Source: an uncultured Aquimarina sp.
Lineage (GTDB): Bacteria > Bacteroidota > Bacteroidia > Flavobacteriales > Flavobacteriaceae
Assembly (NCBI GenBank): GCA_947496355.1
Contig: CANMCO010000007.1
Location: 287,622-351,621 of the forward strand
DNA: 64,000 nucleotides
Reading direction: 5' to 3'
The position numbers were made by a program, and so were the translations under genes. Each line of letters opens with the position of its first letter. Within the stretch, counting starts at the first letter, position 1. Under the pieces are notes generated by a model. It saw only the letters and a list, made by a program, of their open reading frames with translations. It did no database searches and was not told the DNA's origin. Positions 1 to 8,394 of this stretch are shown in pieces.

Positions 1-1008
1 GATGGAGTTCGTATTGGACCTATGGCGGTATACACGATCAATGGGTTCCATAGAAACCCTTTTTCTAGCAGTCATAGCTTTTCTGGGGGATATTATTTTG
101 CTACGCAAGGTTTTGATCTTGGATACAGAGGAGAGTTTGCAGGAATATTGGGAGATTATAATCTATTAGTTGGTTTGAAATACACCAGTCCTAACTTTGC
201 AGTGAACTTTTTTGGATTCGGAAATGAAACTGAAAATAATCAAGACGAATTAGATTTTGATTACAACCGAGTAAAGTTAAGTACATATAGTGCTTCTCTT
301 GGGGCGGTTAAAAATGGACGTTTAGGCAGTTATTTTGAATATAAGGGTTCTATAGAAGGAATAAAAATTGATGATACACCAGATCGTTTTATTACTCAGG
401 AAGCGAATTTACAAGATCCGGAAGCCTTTGATCGTAAATGGTTCTTAGGATTAGATGGAACTTATCGCTATGAAAGCTATGATGTTGTCGTAAATCCAAC
501 TAGAGGAATGAAATTTGAAGTTAATATTGGGGGACGGATGAATGTTGACGATGCAGAAAGGATTTTTGGATATATCAAACCCCATCTTGGATTTTATAAT
601 GCACTAACCCGTAACCGTAAGCTAGTTTTAAAAACTGCTGCTCAAGGACAATTTAATATTGGAGATAATTATGAGTTTTATCAGGCTGCTCAGTTAGGTG
701 ATGAAAACTTATTAAGAGGTTATAGAACTGAACGTTTTACTGGGCAATCTTCACTGGCCGGAAGTGCAGATATTCGGTATAGCTTTAAACAATTTAAAAC
801 TCGTGTTTTACCATTACAGATAGGAGTATTTGCCGGTGCAGATACTGGTAGAGTCTGGATTGATGATAATGATACATCAGATAAATGGCATAGTGATTAT
901 GGTGGTGGTCTATGGATTAATAGTGCTAATGCCATGAGTGGAACTTTTAATCTTTTTACTGGAGAGGACGGAGAAAGATTTTCATTTTCCTTCGCTTTTA
1001 AGTTTTAA
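1..1008 (+). CDS. Omp85/surface-antigen-type outer-membrane beta-barrel, 5' truncated
   Basis: The reading frame is open from base 1, so the N-terminus lies outside the window; the ATG at base 22 is probably internal. What remains (about 335 residues) is a string of amphipathic strands rich in aromatic and glycine residues. It contains GDENLLRGYR (near residue 230 from that ATG), matching the conserved LRGY/VRGF motif of the Omp85/BamA/D15 barrel, and ends in SFAFKF, a barrel-type terminal aromatic. No POTRA domain is visible in this part. In flavobacteria such a barrel is often the C-terminal half of a metallophosphoesterase-surface antigen protein, which would fit but cannot be tested here. 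It acts in the outer membrane; the substrate is unknown. The next gene begins 10 bases downstream and is likely cotranscribed. Confidence 0.8.
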   Translation, partial: DGVRIGPMAVYTINGFHRNPFSSSHSFSGGYYFATQGFDLGYRGEFAGILGDYNLLVGLKYTSPNFAVNFFGFGNETENNQDELDFDYNRVKLSTYSASLGAVKNGRLGSYFEYKGSIEGIKIDDTPDRFITQEANLQDPEAFDRKWFLGLDGTYRYESYDVVVNPTRGMKFEVNIGGRMNVDDAERIFGYIKPHLGFYNALTRNRKLVLKTAAQGQFNIGDNYEFYQAAQLGDENLLRGYRTERFTGQSSLAGSADIRYSFKQFKTRVLPLQIGVFAGADTGRVWIDDNDTSDKWHSDYGGGLWINSANAMSGTFNLFTGEDGERFSFSFAFKF

Positions 1009-1018
1009 AAATTAAAAT

Positions 1019-1915
1019 ATGTCACATAAATATATTCTATTTCTTGTAATTCTAATTTTTACAATAACTATTCAGGCTCAACTATCAGATCTGGCTCGAG
1101 TAGAATATACTTTTTTTCCGCAACGTAATAGTGATAATTCGTTTAGAAGGCTGCGGATATTTGCAAAATACCCAATAAAGTTGAATGATAAAAGTAGCTA
1201 TCTGGTACCTGGGATAGAATATAGAAATGTGAATTTTATATATAGAGATCAAACTTCTTTTGATACTAATGATTTAGAACGATTTAGTTCTTTTGAAGGA
1301 AGTTTGATATATACATTTAAGTTAGAAAATGATTGGCGTTTTGCAGCACAAGCAGGAGCCATAGTTGCCTCTAATTTTGCAGGGAAGGGTATAAATGATG
1401 AAGATTTATTATTTACTGGTTCTTTATTATTTTTAAAAGATAAGACAGAGAAAACTAACCTAAAACCATGGCGTCTTATTCTGGGAGTACGATATTCTAC
1501 CACAGCAGGAAGACCCTTTCCGTTACCTTTCGTGAATTATTATAGAGAATTTAGGCCCGATTGGTCCTTTGTTTTAGGAGTGCCAAAATCGAATATTAAA
1601 TATCGCTTTATGGAGAAAAATGTATTTCAAGGTTTTATTACTCTAGATGGTTTTTTTGCCAACATTCAAAATAATCAAAGCTTTACAGATATAATAACTT
1701 CTGAAGAGAAAATAGCAAATAATATATCTATGACTATTGTGCTTGCAGGATTAGGATATGAAAGGTACTTAACGAATCACTTGGTGTTATATAGTTATGC
1801 GGGATTTACAGTAGTAAACGATATACGACTGCGTAATAATGATCAAGAAGATGTATTGACCATCAATGATCAAAATAGCTTATATGTTCGTGCAGGGTTG
1901 AAGTTTAAGCTATAG
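1019..1915 (+). CDS. Predicted outer-membrane beta-barrel protein (possibly DUF6268 family)
   Basis: 298 residues. The N-terminus is a clear signal peptide (MSHKYILFLVILIFTITIQAQ) with cleavage expected after AQA/AQ. The rest is alternating polar/aromatic strands and ends with a short strand, RAGLKFKL, as in small outer-membrane barrels. The overall look resembles flavobacterial DUF6268 proteins, but that assignment is from memory of the family and is tentative. The start is 10 bases after the stop of the Omp85-like barrel, which suggests one transcript and a shared envelope role. No enzymatic motif is visible. The 31-bp gap to the convergent cardiolipin synthase contains no obvious hairpin. 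Confidence 0.6.
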   Translation: MSHKYILFLVILIFTITIQAQLSDLARVEYTFFPQRNSDNSFRRLRIFAKYPIKLNDKSSYLVPGIEYRNVNFIYRDQTSFDTNDLERFSSFEGSLIYTFKLENDWRFAAQAGAIVASNFAGKGINDEDLLFTGSLLFLKDKTEKTNLKPWRLILGVRYSTTAGRPFPLPFVNYYREFRPDWSFVLGVPKSNIKYRFMEKNVFQGFITLDGFFANIQNNQSFTDIITSEEKIANNISMTIVLAGLGYERYLTNHLVLYSYAGFTVVNDIRLRNNDQEDVLTINDQNSLYVRAGLKFKL

Positions 1916-1946
1916 TTTTCTTAAGGGCGAAGAATACCTGTTTTTT

Positions 1947-3368
1947 CTACAACAAAGGACTAAAGAATCGTGCGATACCTTCTGATAATTTTCGTTTTAT
2001 ACCTCTTTTTTTATAGGTTTCATAGTCTAATAACACACTTTCTTTGCAATCTTCGATAAAGTCTTGACAAATACTTTTTGCGATTGGAGAGTCATAGATC
2101 AAAGCATTAGTTTCAAAATTATGTTCAAAACTTCGGTGATCAAAATTACCCGAACCTACAGAAGCAATTTCTCCATCTAACACAATAACTTTGCTATGTA
2201 AAAAATCATCTTTTTGTTGGTGGATCTCAATACCTAGAAATAATAATTCTTCAAAAAACGAAAGCATACTATGTTTTGCCAACCAGGAATCTGATTTTTT
2301 TGGCACTAATAATTTAATAGTTACTCCACTTAGAGCTGCTATTCTTAGAGCTTCAAGCATTGCATTGTTTGGAATGAAATATGGGTTAGAAATATAAATA
2401 TATTCTTCAGCAAGGTTAATCATAGTAATGTATTGTTGCATAATCGAAGGATGATCGGCATCTGGTCCACCCGCTACAATCTGCACAGCTACATCTCCCT
2501 TTTTTTCAATTTTAGGAAGGTATTCATTGGTTAATAATAACTCTTCGTTGCTTGCGAAATAATAATCTTTTATAAACACTCGATGTAGGCTGTCTACTGC
2601 TGGGCCATTCAGATATAAATGTGTGTCATCCCAAATACCCAATTCTGATTTAGGGTTAATATATTTGTCAGAGATGTTGACACCTCCGGTAAAACCAACT
2701 TTACCATCTATAATTATAATTTTCCTATGGTTACGATAATTTAGAGTAAACAAAAAGCTTCCAAAATGTAATGGCATTATAGGATACACACTTGCTCCAA
2801 TGTTTCTAAATTTTTTAATTGCTTTTTTTCGCAATGAATAGCTACCTATTGCGTCATATAAAATTCTTACTTCGACATTATTTTCTAACTTTTCCTTTAG
2901 TAGGGAATACAGTCTATCAAATAATTCTCCTTCTTCAAAAATATAGTATTGTAGATGAATGAATTTTTCAGCTTTTTGTAGTTCTTCGAAAATGATGTCA
3001 AAAGTCTTTTTTCCATTTTGTAGTACTTTAACTTGATTTGCCGGTTGAGTAACAAAATTTGAACTGTTCCGTAATAGTTTGGATAACTTAGCGCTCTTTT
3101 TGTTTTTAAATTCAATTTTTTGCTCTTTGACTAATCTATCTCGGAAATTTTGATCATACAAACGCCTTCTAACCGTCTGCTTAAGTTTGAAAAATTTAAA
3201 CCTTCTTCTGTTAATACCAAAAACAATGTATAGTAGGATGCCTATAAATGGAAATAGTAAGACAATAAGAAGCCAACTTAAGGATTTTGTAGGTCTAGAG
3301 CCGTAAAGAATAATATGCAGAATAGCTAAAACAGTAAAAATTCCATAAAAACTAATGGCAATGATCAT
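1947..3368 (-). CDS. cls: Cardiolipin synthase (phospholipase D superfamily)
   Basis: 473 residues, the usual length for bacterial Cls. Two hydrophobic segments at the N-terminus (about residues 1-20 and 30-50) anchor it in the inner membrane. They are followed by two PLD catalytic HKD motifs: H214-x-K216-x4-D221 (NHRKIIIIDG) and H391-x-K393-x4-D398 (LHSKVIVLDG), each with its GG/GS tail. The enzyme condenses two phosphatidylglycerol molecules (or PG and PE) to cardiolipin. It is convergent with the outer-membrane genes to its left. The start codon ATG leaves a complete first membrane helix. Nothing is missing from the active site. Confidence 0.93.
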   Translation of the reverse strand: MIIAISFYGIFTVLAILHIILYGSRPTKSLSWLLIVLLFPFIGILLYIVFGINRRRFKFFKLKQTVRRRLYDQNFRDRLVKEQKIEFKNKKSAKLSKLLRNSSNFVTQPANQVKVLQNGKKTFDIIFEELQKAEKFIHLQYYIFEEGELFDRLYSLLKEKLENNVEVRILYDAIGSYSLRKKAIKKFRNIGASVYPIMPLHFGSFLFTLNYRNHRKIIIIDGKVGFTGGVNISDKYINPKSELGIWDDTHLYLNGPAVDSLHRVFIKDYYFASNEELLLTNEYLPKIEKKGDVAVQIVAGGPDADHPSIMQQYITMINLAEEYIYISNPYFIPNNAMLEALRIAALSGVTIKLLVPKKSDSWLAKHSMLSFFEELLFLGIEIHQQKDDFLHSKVIVLDGEIASVGSGNFDHRSFEHNFETNALIYDSPIAKSICQDFIEDCKESVLLDYETYKKRGIKRKLSEGIARFFSPLL

Positions 3369-3734
3369 ATCAAATATGTTTTAAGATTGTTTGTAATATT
3401 TATCTTTTTTAATGAATTACCATTTATAAGTATTGAATTAAGATGACACAGTTTAAAAATAGAATTTTATTAAAAGTAAAGATTTAAAAATTCTAGGAAT
3501 AATTTCTACTGATGAAAATAAAATCACGTTGGTTAATTATCGACACTTCAAAAGCTAATATAAAGGAATACAATGGCTGGAAATTGCAAATGGTCTTGAT
3601 CTGGAAATCTCAAATTCGATCCATAAAAAACTAATTATAGAAAGTATATGTTTCAGAAACAAATCTTAATAAGGAAGAGTGAGGTGTTTGAAGAAAGCTA
3701 ACTTTATAAAAACAAAAACAATTTTGTTTATAGG
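3369..3734. other. Intergenic stretch with a possible decayed reading frame
   Basis: No convincing gene. On the plus strand one frame is open from about 3463 to 3555, has one stop (3556-3558) and continues open to 3666. The translated pieces (for example WLEIANGLDLEISNSIHKK) look protein-like but match no family I recognise. It may be a gene remnant or the promoter region of the cardiolipin synthase. Strongly AT-rich. Confidence 0.3.
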
Positions 3735-4076
3735 TTACAAAAGATTTTGGTTATTCGATATATTTCCCTCGGGAATATCATTAAAAAAATTTAGCACCTC
3801 TGAATCTTGTGCCGTATCATTTTTGAATAAAAAAGTTCCTTTTGATCTATTAGTTGTTTTGATAATATATAGAGTTACTATATATTCGGGATTATGTATG
3901 CTCTCGAATAAATATTTCGCTACAATGTATACTTCTTGTGCTGTAAACTCCTTTAAATCTGATATATCTACTAATTTATTTTTGTTTACTATAAACTCTG
4001 CGGTATACCCTTTTGCTTGATAAGTCCTTATGTACTTATTTTCATTTTCATTATTTGCAAATTTTTGCTTCATCAC
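3735..4076 (-). CDS. Hypothetical protein, 113 residues
   Basis: Not recognised. A soluble, charged protein with no signal peptide or membrane segment. The middle (about residues 45-90) reads as a compact alpha/beta domain (EVYIVAKYLFESIHNPEYIVTLYIIKT...). The N-terminus MMKQKFANNENENKYIRTY offers two adjacent ATGs. The frame on this strand is preferred over the overlapping plus-strand frame because that one has a GTG start, cysteine-rich composition and no coding character. It lies between the cardiolipin synthase and the terminator of the small lipoprotein gene, and is transcribed separately from the latter. Moderate doubt remains that it is expressed. Confidence 0.5.
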   Translation of the reverse strand: MMKQKFANNENENKYIRTYQAKGYTAEFIVNKNKLVDISDLKEFTAQEVYIVAKYLFESIHNPEYIVTLYIIKTTNRSKGTFLFKNDTAQDSEVLNFFNDIPEGNISNNQNLL

Positions 4077-4096
4077 AAGACAATTTTATTTATAAT

Positions 4097-4136
4097 AAAA
4101 ACGGGTAACTTGTCTACCCAAAAATTACCCGTTTAT
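4097..4136 (-). terminator. Intrinsic terminator after the small lipoprotein gene
   Basis: Perfect 10-bp stem AAACGGGTAA/TTACCCGTTT (4099-4108 with 4125-4134) with a 16-nt loop. On the minus strand it is followed by a T-rich run. It closes the DUF1328-lipoprotein transcript and could also act on plus-strand transcripts. Confidence 0.75.
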
Positions 4137-4174
4137 TTTTTATTCCAAAAACATTTTTTTTGCCTTACAAAAGA

Positions 4175-4354
4175 TTAGTTGTCATCAGTAGCATCCTCAA
4201 CAGCATCTTCTACTTCTTCAGCACCATCTTCTACTGCATCGCCTACTTCTTCTACTGCATCTTCTACTTTTTCTCCCGTACTTTTCTTTTCTCTACAACT
4301 TGTAGTTGCAACGATCAAACAAAGTGCTGCAAATGATAAAACTATTTTTTTCAT
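4175..4354 (-). CDS. Small acidic lipoprotein, 59 residues
   Basis: Found by hand. The product begins MKKIVLSFAALCLIVATTSC, a classic type II signal peptide with lipobox TTSC, so C20 would be lipidated. The mature part is almost entirely acidic repeats of the form E(D/E)AVE(E/D) and ends DATDDN. Such short, highly charged lipoproteins are common in flavobacterial stress clusters and resemble, loosely, entericidin-like or repeat lipoproteins; the function is unknown. The repeated GAAGATGCAGTAGAAGA-type codons make this short gene an internal DNA repeat. It follows the DUF1328 gene by 23 bp and is closed by a strong hairpin. Confidence 0.75.
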   Translation of the reverse strand: MKKIVLSFAALCLIVATTSCREKKSTGEKVEDAVEEVGDAVEDGAEEVEDAVEDATDDN

Positions 4355-4377
4355 GATAATTCAATTTTTAGGATTAG

Positions 4378-4542
4378 TTATGCTTTGAATCTTTTACCAA
4401 ATATGAGAGATAAAATAAACAGTACTATAAATATGAAAAATAAGATTTTAGCAATACTGGCAGCTCCTGCTGCAATACCTCCAAAACCAAAAATTCCTGC
4501 AACAATTGCCAGAATAATAAAGATAATAGTGTAACGTAACAT
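4378..4542 (-). CDS. DUF1328 (YtjA-type) small membrane protein, 54 residues
   Basis: Found by hand. The protein starts [20 protein letters not shown], followed by [20 protein letters not shown], and ends FGKRFKA. The pattern of two hydrophobic helices, the [15 protein letters not shown] turn and the basic tail is that of the UPF0391/DUF1328 family (E. coli YtjA), usually 50-60 residues. It is an inner-membrane protein of unknown activity, often found among general-stress genes, as here. It is the first gene of a two-gene minus-strand unit with the acidic lipoprotein. It is divergent from the AraC regulator at 4750, with about 200 bp of shared control region. Confidence 0.88.
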   Translation of the reverse strand: MLRYTIIFIILAIVAGIFGFGGIAAGAASIAKILFFIFIVLFILSLIFGKRFKA

Positions 4543-4749
4543 AGTGATTATTTTTAATTAATAATGGCTCCTTACTCCAGAGCAATTTGATTCTCAAATT
4601 TTTACACTGTAAATTACTTAAAATACTAAGTACTCTATTAACTGTATCACTAAGATTATTAACCGTATTACAGTATGTGACCTGTTTTTCACTCAAAATG
4701 ATTAATTTAGAAGTATCTTTATGCTTACACCTGCCAATAATCAAAATAG

Positions 4750-5793
4750 ATGAATAAAAGAATAGAAGTACAAGACCATCACGTAAAAAATTTGGTTATT
4801 GATTTGGCCGATAGTCTAGGTATAGATTATGAGAATTCTGATCACGAATATTGTGTGCGATTGCCTCAGGAATTTGGCTCAGGCTATATGAAATCTTATC
4901 AGTTTGATTTTGGAATTGGAGTTGTCGAAACCGATTACTTATTGAAAAAAGAGCTTCAATATGAATTGAAGAAAGGAATAGTTCATCCCTTGAAAATTAT
5001 GTTCAATAGGGAATCTGGTTTTTATCATAAGTTTGAAAATAGTGAAGAATTTCATGAAATACGCAGGTTAGAGAATGTAATGATTTCTAGTACTTCTAAA
5101 AATAATCACGTTTTTAAAACTCCAGCTAATACACCTATTTGTATTTTTAGTATTCAGATCAACAGAAAACTATTTGAGGAAAAAATAGAATCCTTTTTAC
5201 CCAATATGAATGAGGATCTTATTGAGTTGTTTAGAGATGTAAATGGGATCAATGAATTCTACTATAAAAATTATTACAGTCTTGAGATTTCTAAATTTAT
5301 TTCAGAGTTTACCGAGTGTGAGCTCACTGGCTTTATGCGCCAGGTATATCTAGAAGGAAAGGCATATGAAATATTAACCCATCAATTACAACAATATCTT
5401 GATGACCTTAACGAACCAGACAAAAGGTTGATTCTGCGGCAGGCGACTATCGAGAGTATAGAAGAAGCTGTATCTATAATCAAAGAGGAAATTGATAGTA
5501 TAGGTAATATTGTAGATTTAGCAAAGCGCGTGGGGTTAAACCAAAATACGTTGCAAAATGGGTTTAAGCAACTGTATAAAACATCGGTAAACGAGTATAT
5601 CAAAAGCCATAGAATAGATACAGCGAAGGAACTGCTTGAATCTTCAAATCTTAATATTACCGAGATTACTTACAAAGTAGGGATCAACTCCAGAAGTTAT
5701 TTTGCTAAATTATTTAAGAAACGTTTTGGTGTAAGCCCAAAACAATACTTAAATCAGGTACGGAACAAAAAAGACAATACCAAATCTGCATAA
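4750..5793 (+). CDS. AraC-family transcriptional regulator (paralog 1 of 4)
   Basis: 347 residues. The last ~100 residues hold two helix-turn-helix motifs typical of AraC/XylS: first around IVDLAKRVGLNQNTLQNGFKQ, then ITEITYKVGINSRSYFAKLFKKRFGVSPKQY. The N-terminal ~230 residues form the sensor part shared with the products at 5971, 8395 and 21964. The family has a conserved stretch near residue 45 (EFGSGYMKSYQFDFGIGVVETDY here) and no similarity to the usual arabinose-binding cupin that I can recognise. A TATCTTTA box about 35 bp before the start is close to the Bacteroidota -7 consensus. It is divergent from the DUF1328 gene, a likely target. The signal sensed is unknown. Confidence 0.88.
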   Translation: MNKRIEVQDHHVKNLVIDLADSLGIDYENSDHEYCVRLPQEFGSGYMKSYQFDFGIGVVETDYLLKKELQYELKKGIVHPLKIMFNRESGFYHKFENSEEFHEIRRLENVMISSTSKNNHVFKTPANTPICIFSIQINRKLFEEKIESFLPNMNEDLIELFRDVNGINEFYYKNYYSLEISKFISEFTECELTGFMRQVYLEGKAYEILTHQLQQYLDDLNEPDKRLILRQATIESIEEAVSIIKEEIDSIGNIVDLAKRVGLNQNTLQNGFKQLYKTSVNEYIKSHRIDTAKELLESSNLNITEITYKVGINSRSYFAKLFKKRFGVSPKQYLNQVRNKKDNTKSA

Positions 5794-5970
5794 CACTGTT
5801 AAGGTTAATAAAATATTCAATAGAACTCTTTTTATCTGTAAAATTCATTATTTTTTTGGGTTAAAACTGATCAATAGTGTTATTATATGTTTCAAAATTG
5901 TTAATCTGTTTACTCTAAATCTAATTTCTTTGCACAAAACATAAAATACAGCATAGAATTTAGAACGAGA

Positions 5971-6993
5971 ATGCAAAAAATTGAGATACATAGCATAGAT
6001 GGTGCAGAAATTTTAGAACAATTAAATGTTCATTTGAAAGGAAAATTAACCGATCAATGGGGAGAATACGTGCTAGAATTTGATAATGAATTCGGAAAAG
6101 GAATTATGCGTAGTATTGCCTTTGATTGGGGAGTTTCTTTGGTAGATTATGATGTTAGTTTTGTTCAGGATACTAAAATTGTATTTAGTATTGAAAAAGC
6201 TAATCCTATAGAATTTATTTTTATATCCGAAGGCAAACTCGATTATGCTAATAATATAGAAGATAGACCATATACTTTTGAACGCTATCAAAACATTATC
6301 ATATCTACACAGAAGTTTTCTAAAGAAACCTATATTTTTCCTAAAACAGCTAATATAAAGGTTAATTTTATTTATGTGTTACCCAGTGAGTATGCTAAGA
6401 AAAAGAATAATAACCTGTCTTATTTGAGTAAGAGTTTATTCTCTGCTTTTACCGAAGAAAATGAAAAATCTCCATATAAACATTATGGTAATTACAATCT
6501 GAAGATAGCAGATCAGATCAAACAACTACAGGAAAGTTATGAAAGTGGTATTGTACGTACACTTTCGATTGAGGGGCAACTCAATCTGATTTTGGCAATG
6601 CAGATGTTAGAACATAACAATTATGAAAACGGTTTAGCATTGCCAGAATCCCTTTCCAAAGAAGATATTAAAAAAATTCACAATCTGTCAGGATATATTA
6701 TTGATAACATTTCAGAACCATTGCAAGTACAATCTTTGGCAACAAAGACCGGTATGAGTCCCAAGAAATTGCAAATGGGATTTAGAGTTTTATATTCTAA
6801 ATCTGTAAACGAATATATAAGACAGCTAAAACTGGAAATCTCTAGAGATTACATAAAAAATACTGATGATTCTATTTCTGAAATAGTGTACAACATAGGT
6901 TTTAAAAGTAGAAGTTACTTCTCGAAGATTTTTTCTGAACGGTACGGAATTTTACCAACGGAATATAGAAGAATGAATAAAGTAAAAGAGTAG
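5971..6993 (+). CDS. AraC-family transcriptional regulator (paralog 2 of 4)
   Basis: 340 residues. The C-terminal double helix-turn-helix ends with ISEIVYNIGFKSRSYFSKIF followed by ERYGILPTEYR, diagnostic of AraC. The N-terminal domain opens with a region shared with the 21964 product (WGEYVLEFDNEFGKGIMR; SIAFDWGVSLVDYD), showing recent common ancestry. It has its own 177-bp upstream region and a terminator hairpin at 7062-7098, so it appears to be a single-gene unit. It may regulate the neighbouring stress genes; no operator could be defined. Confidence 0.88.
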   Translation: MQKIEIHSIDGAEILEQLNVHLKGKLTDQWGEYVLEFDNEFGKGIMRSIAFDWGVSLVDYDVSFVQDTKIVFSIEKANPIEFIFISEGKLDYANNIEDRPYTFERYQNIIISTQKFSKETYIFPKTANIKVNFIYVLPSEYAKKKNNNLSYLSKSLFSAFTEENEKSPYKHYGNYNLKIADQIKQLQESYESGIVRTLSIEGQLNLILAMQMLEHNNYENGLALPESLSKEDIKKIHNLSGYIIDNISEPLQVQSLATKTGMSPKKLQMGFRVLYSKSVNEYIRQLKLEISRDYIKNTDDSISEIVYNIGFKSRSYFSKIFSERYGILPTEYRRMNKVKE

Positions 6994-7061
6994 CGTTAAC
7001 AATTTCCTTTTTTGGATTAAAAAACAGCGCTATTTTCTATCCTAAATTTACCCCAGAACTT

Positions 7062-7098
7062 AAACCTGATGGTAGCCTACTAATACTGTCAGGTTTTT
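7062..7098 (+). terminator. Intrinsic terminator after the second AraC gene
   Basis: Stem AAACCTGA/TCAGGTTT (8 bp) enclosing a 19-nt loop and followed by TTGATT after five T residues. It sits 68 bp after the AraC stop and 30 bp before the next gene. Confidence 0.6.
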
Positions 7099-7127
7099 GA
7101 TTCATAACCTAAATCAAAATTATTTAA

Positions 7128-7442
7128 ATGCAGCACAAAAAAACAATAGTTAACCTTAAATTTAAATCAAATTTACCTACCGAAAAAGTTTGTGAAATAT
7201 CAAAAACACGAAAAACCCTATTGAAAAATACTAAAGGACTGATTTCATTATTTTGCTATACGAATGAAGAAACTAATACCGTTGGTGGCACTTATATTTT
7301 TGAAAATATACAACTTGCACATCAGTATTTAAGTCAGTTTTTAACCGAAGGTCTTGGTCCAAAATATGGAATAATCCCAATGACATTAAAGATAGATATT
7401 GGCTGTTTGAAAGATGAAATACAAGGAGATAATGTAGAATAA
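7128..7442 (+). CDS. YdhR-like ferredoxin-fold monooxygenase-type protein
   Basis: 104 residues with no signal peptide. The arrangement GLISLFCYTNEETNTVGG followed by TYIFENIQLAHQYL, about 45 residues into the protein, matches the core of the YdhR / antibiotic-biosynthesis-monooxygenase dimeric alpha/beta barrel (family pattern G-L-x-K-x-W-x3-E-x-T-x2-x-G-G-x-Y-x-F-E). The length agrees with YdhR (about 100). The family is poorly characterised; the substrate is unknown. It is convergent with the SRAP-like gene, with 7 bp between stops. Confidence 0.65.
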   Translation: MQHKKTIVNLKFKSNLPTEKVCEISKTRKTLLKNTKGLISLFCYTNEETNTVGGTYIFENIQLAHQYLSQFLTEGLGPKYGIIPMTLKIDIGCLKDEIQGDNVE

Positions 7443-7449
7443 CCTAATG

Positions 7450-8151
7450 CTATGGTAAAGGGATGCCTTCATAATAGACAGGTTCGAGCATAGATTCGTA
7501 AGTGATATCATTCTTAAAAAATTCTTTGGCGATTGGGTGTGCTTTTAATTCTAGTGTATTAGGAAGATTTAGGATATGATTGATTTCATTCATATCAGTT
7601 TTAGAATTTAACCAACTATTCCTTAAATCATCAGGAATAAATATTGGCATTGTTGTACTTAGATTTTGTATTTTATCTACAATACCTGTCGTTTTTGTCA
7701 TTAGCATTGAACAAGTAATGAACCCATCATCCAGTATATTATAAATTCCAGCCATATAAAAAGGTTTTTTAGCGTTCAGATATACATAATAAGGATATAG
7801 AGAACCGTTGTGTAAATGGTATATAAAAAAACCGGTTATAATAATAAGACAACGTCGTTTGTGGTAAGATTCTTCAAATATTCCATTAGAATTTAAATTT
7901 TCTTTAGAAACATTTAAGGTGTCCAAAGCTTTTTGAAAATCAGACCATTCGCCCTCATAATTATTAGGCAGAAGCCCCCAAATTGCATATGATATATGAT
8001 TTCGTTGATCCATTGTAATTATAGATAATATAGCCTCTTGGGTACCATCGATAACAGAGCTGGGAGTGTATAATCTTGGAAACTTATACTTAATACCTAA
8101 TTCTTTTTCGATGAATTCTCTCTCTGCAATATTTGAAATCTTCTTATACAT
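7450..8151 (-). CDS. SRAP (YedK/HMCES) family protein lacking catalytic residues
   Basis: 233 residues. Family landmarks are present in order: WGLLP (58-62), N80-V-S-K-E in place of NARxE, the RRCLI strand (99-103) followed by TGFFIY in place of PADGFYEW, a GIYN core (135-138), and TTMPIFIP in place of DRMPVIL. However, the residues that form the abasic-site crosslink and its chemistry are changed: Cys2 is Tyr2, the Glu of GFYEW is Ile110, and the His of HDRMP is Ser165; only the Asn is kept. The protein therefore probably cannot form the thiazolidine DNA-protein crosslink of YedK, but may still bind single-stranded DNA. The intact open frame argues against decay. Confidence 0.8.
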   Translation of the reverse strand: MYKKISNIAEREFIEKELGIKYKFPRLYTPSSVIDGTQEAILSIITMDQRNHISYAIWGLLPNNYEGEWSDFQKALDTLNVSKENLNSNGIFEESYHKRRCLIIITGFFIYHLHNGSLYPYYVYLNAKKPFYMAGIYNILDDGFITCSMLMTKTTGIVDKIQNLSTTMPIFIPDDLRNSWLNSKTDMNEINHILNLPNTLELKAHPIAKEFFKNDITYESMLEPVYYEGIPLP

Positions 8152-8325
8152 TATTATAAATTACTTCTGCAAGTAAAAAAAAAACGGACTGCTAAGTTAA
8201 CGCGTATCATTTAAATAATAACGCATTCAATAAGTTGAACGTTAAAATTTGATAATTGTTTGCTGATTTGCACAATAGCGATAAGTAAATACTCAAAAAC
8301 GTTAAACAATGGTAGATCAACCAAC

Positions 8326-8333
8326 TACTTTTG
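8326..8333 (+). promoter_or_regulatory. Candidate -7 box (TACTTTTG) of the third AraC gene
   Basis: TACTTTTG matches the Bacteroidota -7 consensus TAnnTTTG and lies 61 bp before the ATG at 8395. It sits inside the small inverted repeat ACTAC-TTTT-GTAGT (8325-8338). No clear TTTG -33 box is seen at the expected distance. Confidence 0.4.
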
Positions 8334-8394
8334 TAGTGTAGATATATTACGTAACTATCTTATAATCAATAAATAAACCATTAAGAAGGATATT

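Noticed and set aside
3679..4020. Plus-strand reading frame of 113 codons
   Set aside because: It is antisense to the 3735-4076 gene, starts at GTG, has an improbable cysteine/phenylalanine composition and no homology; treated as a shadow.
4179..4388. Plus-strand serine/threonine-rich frame
   Set aside because: It is the complement of the acidic lipoprotein gene; the repetitive SSTASSTSS sequence is the mirror of its GAAGAT codons.
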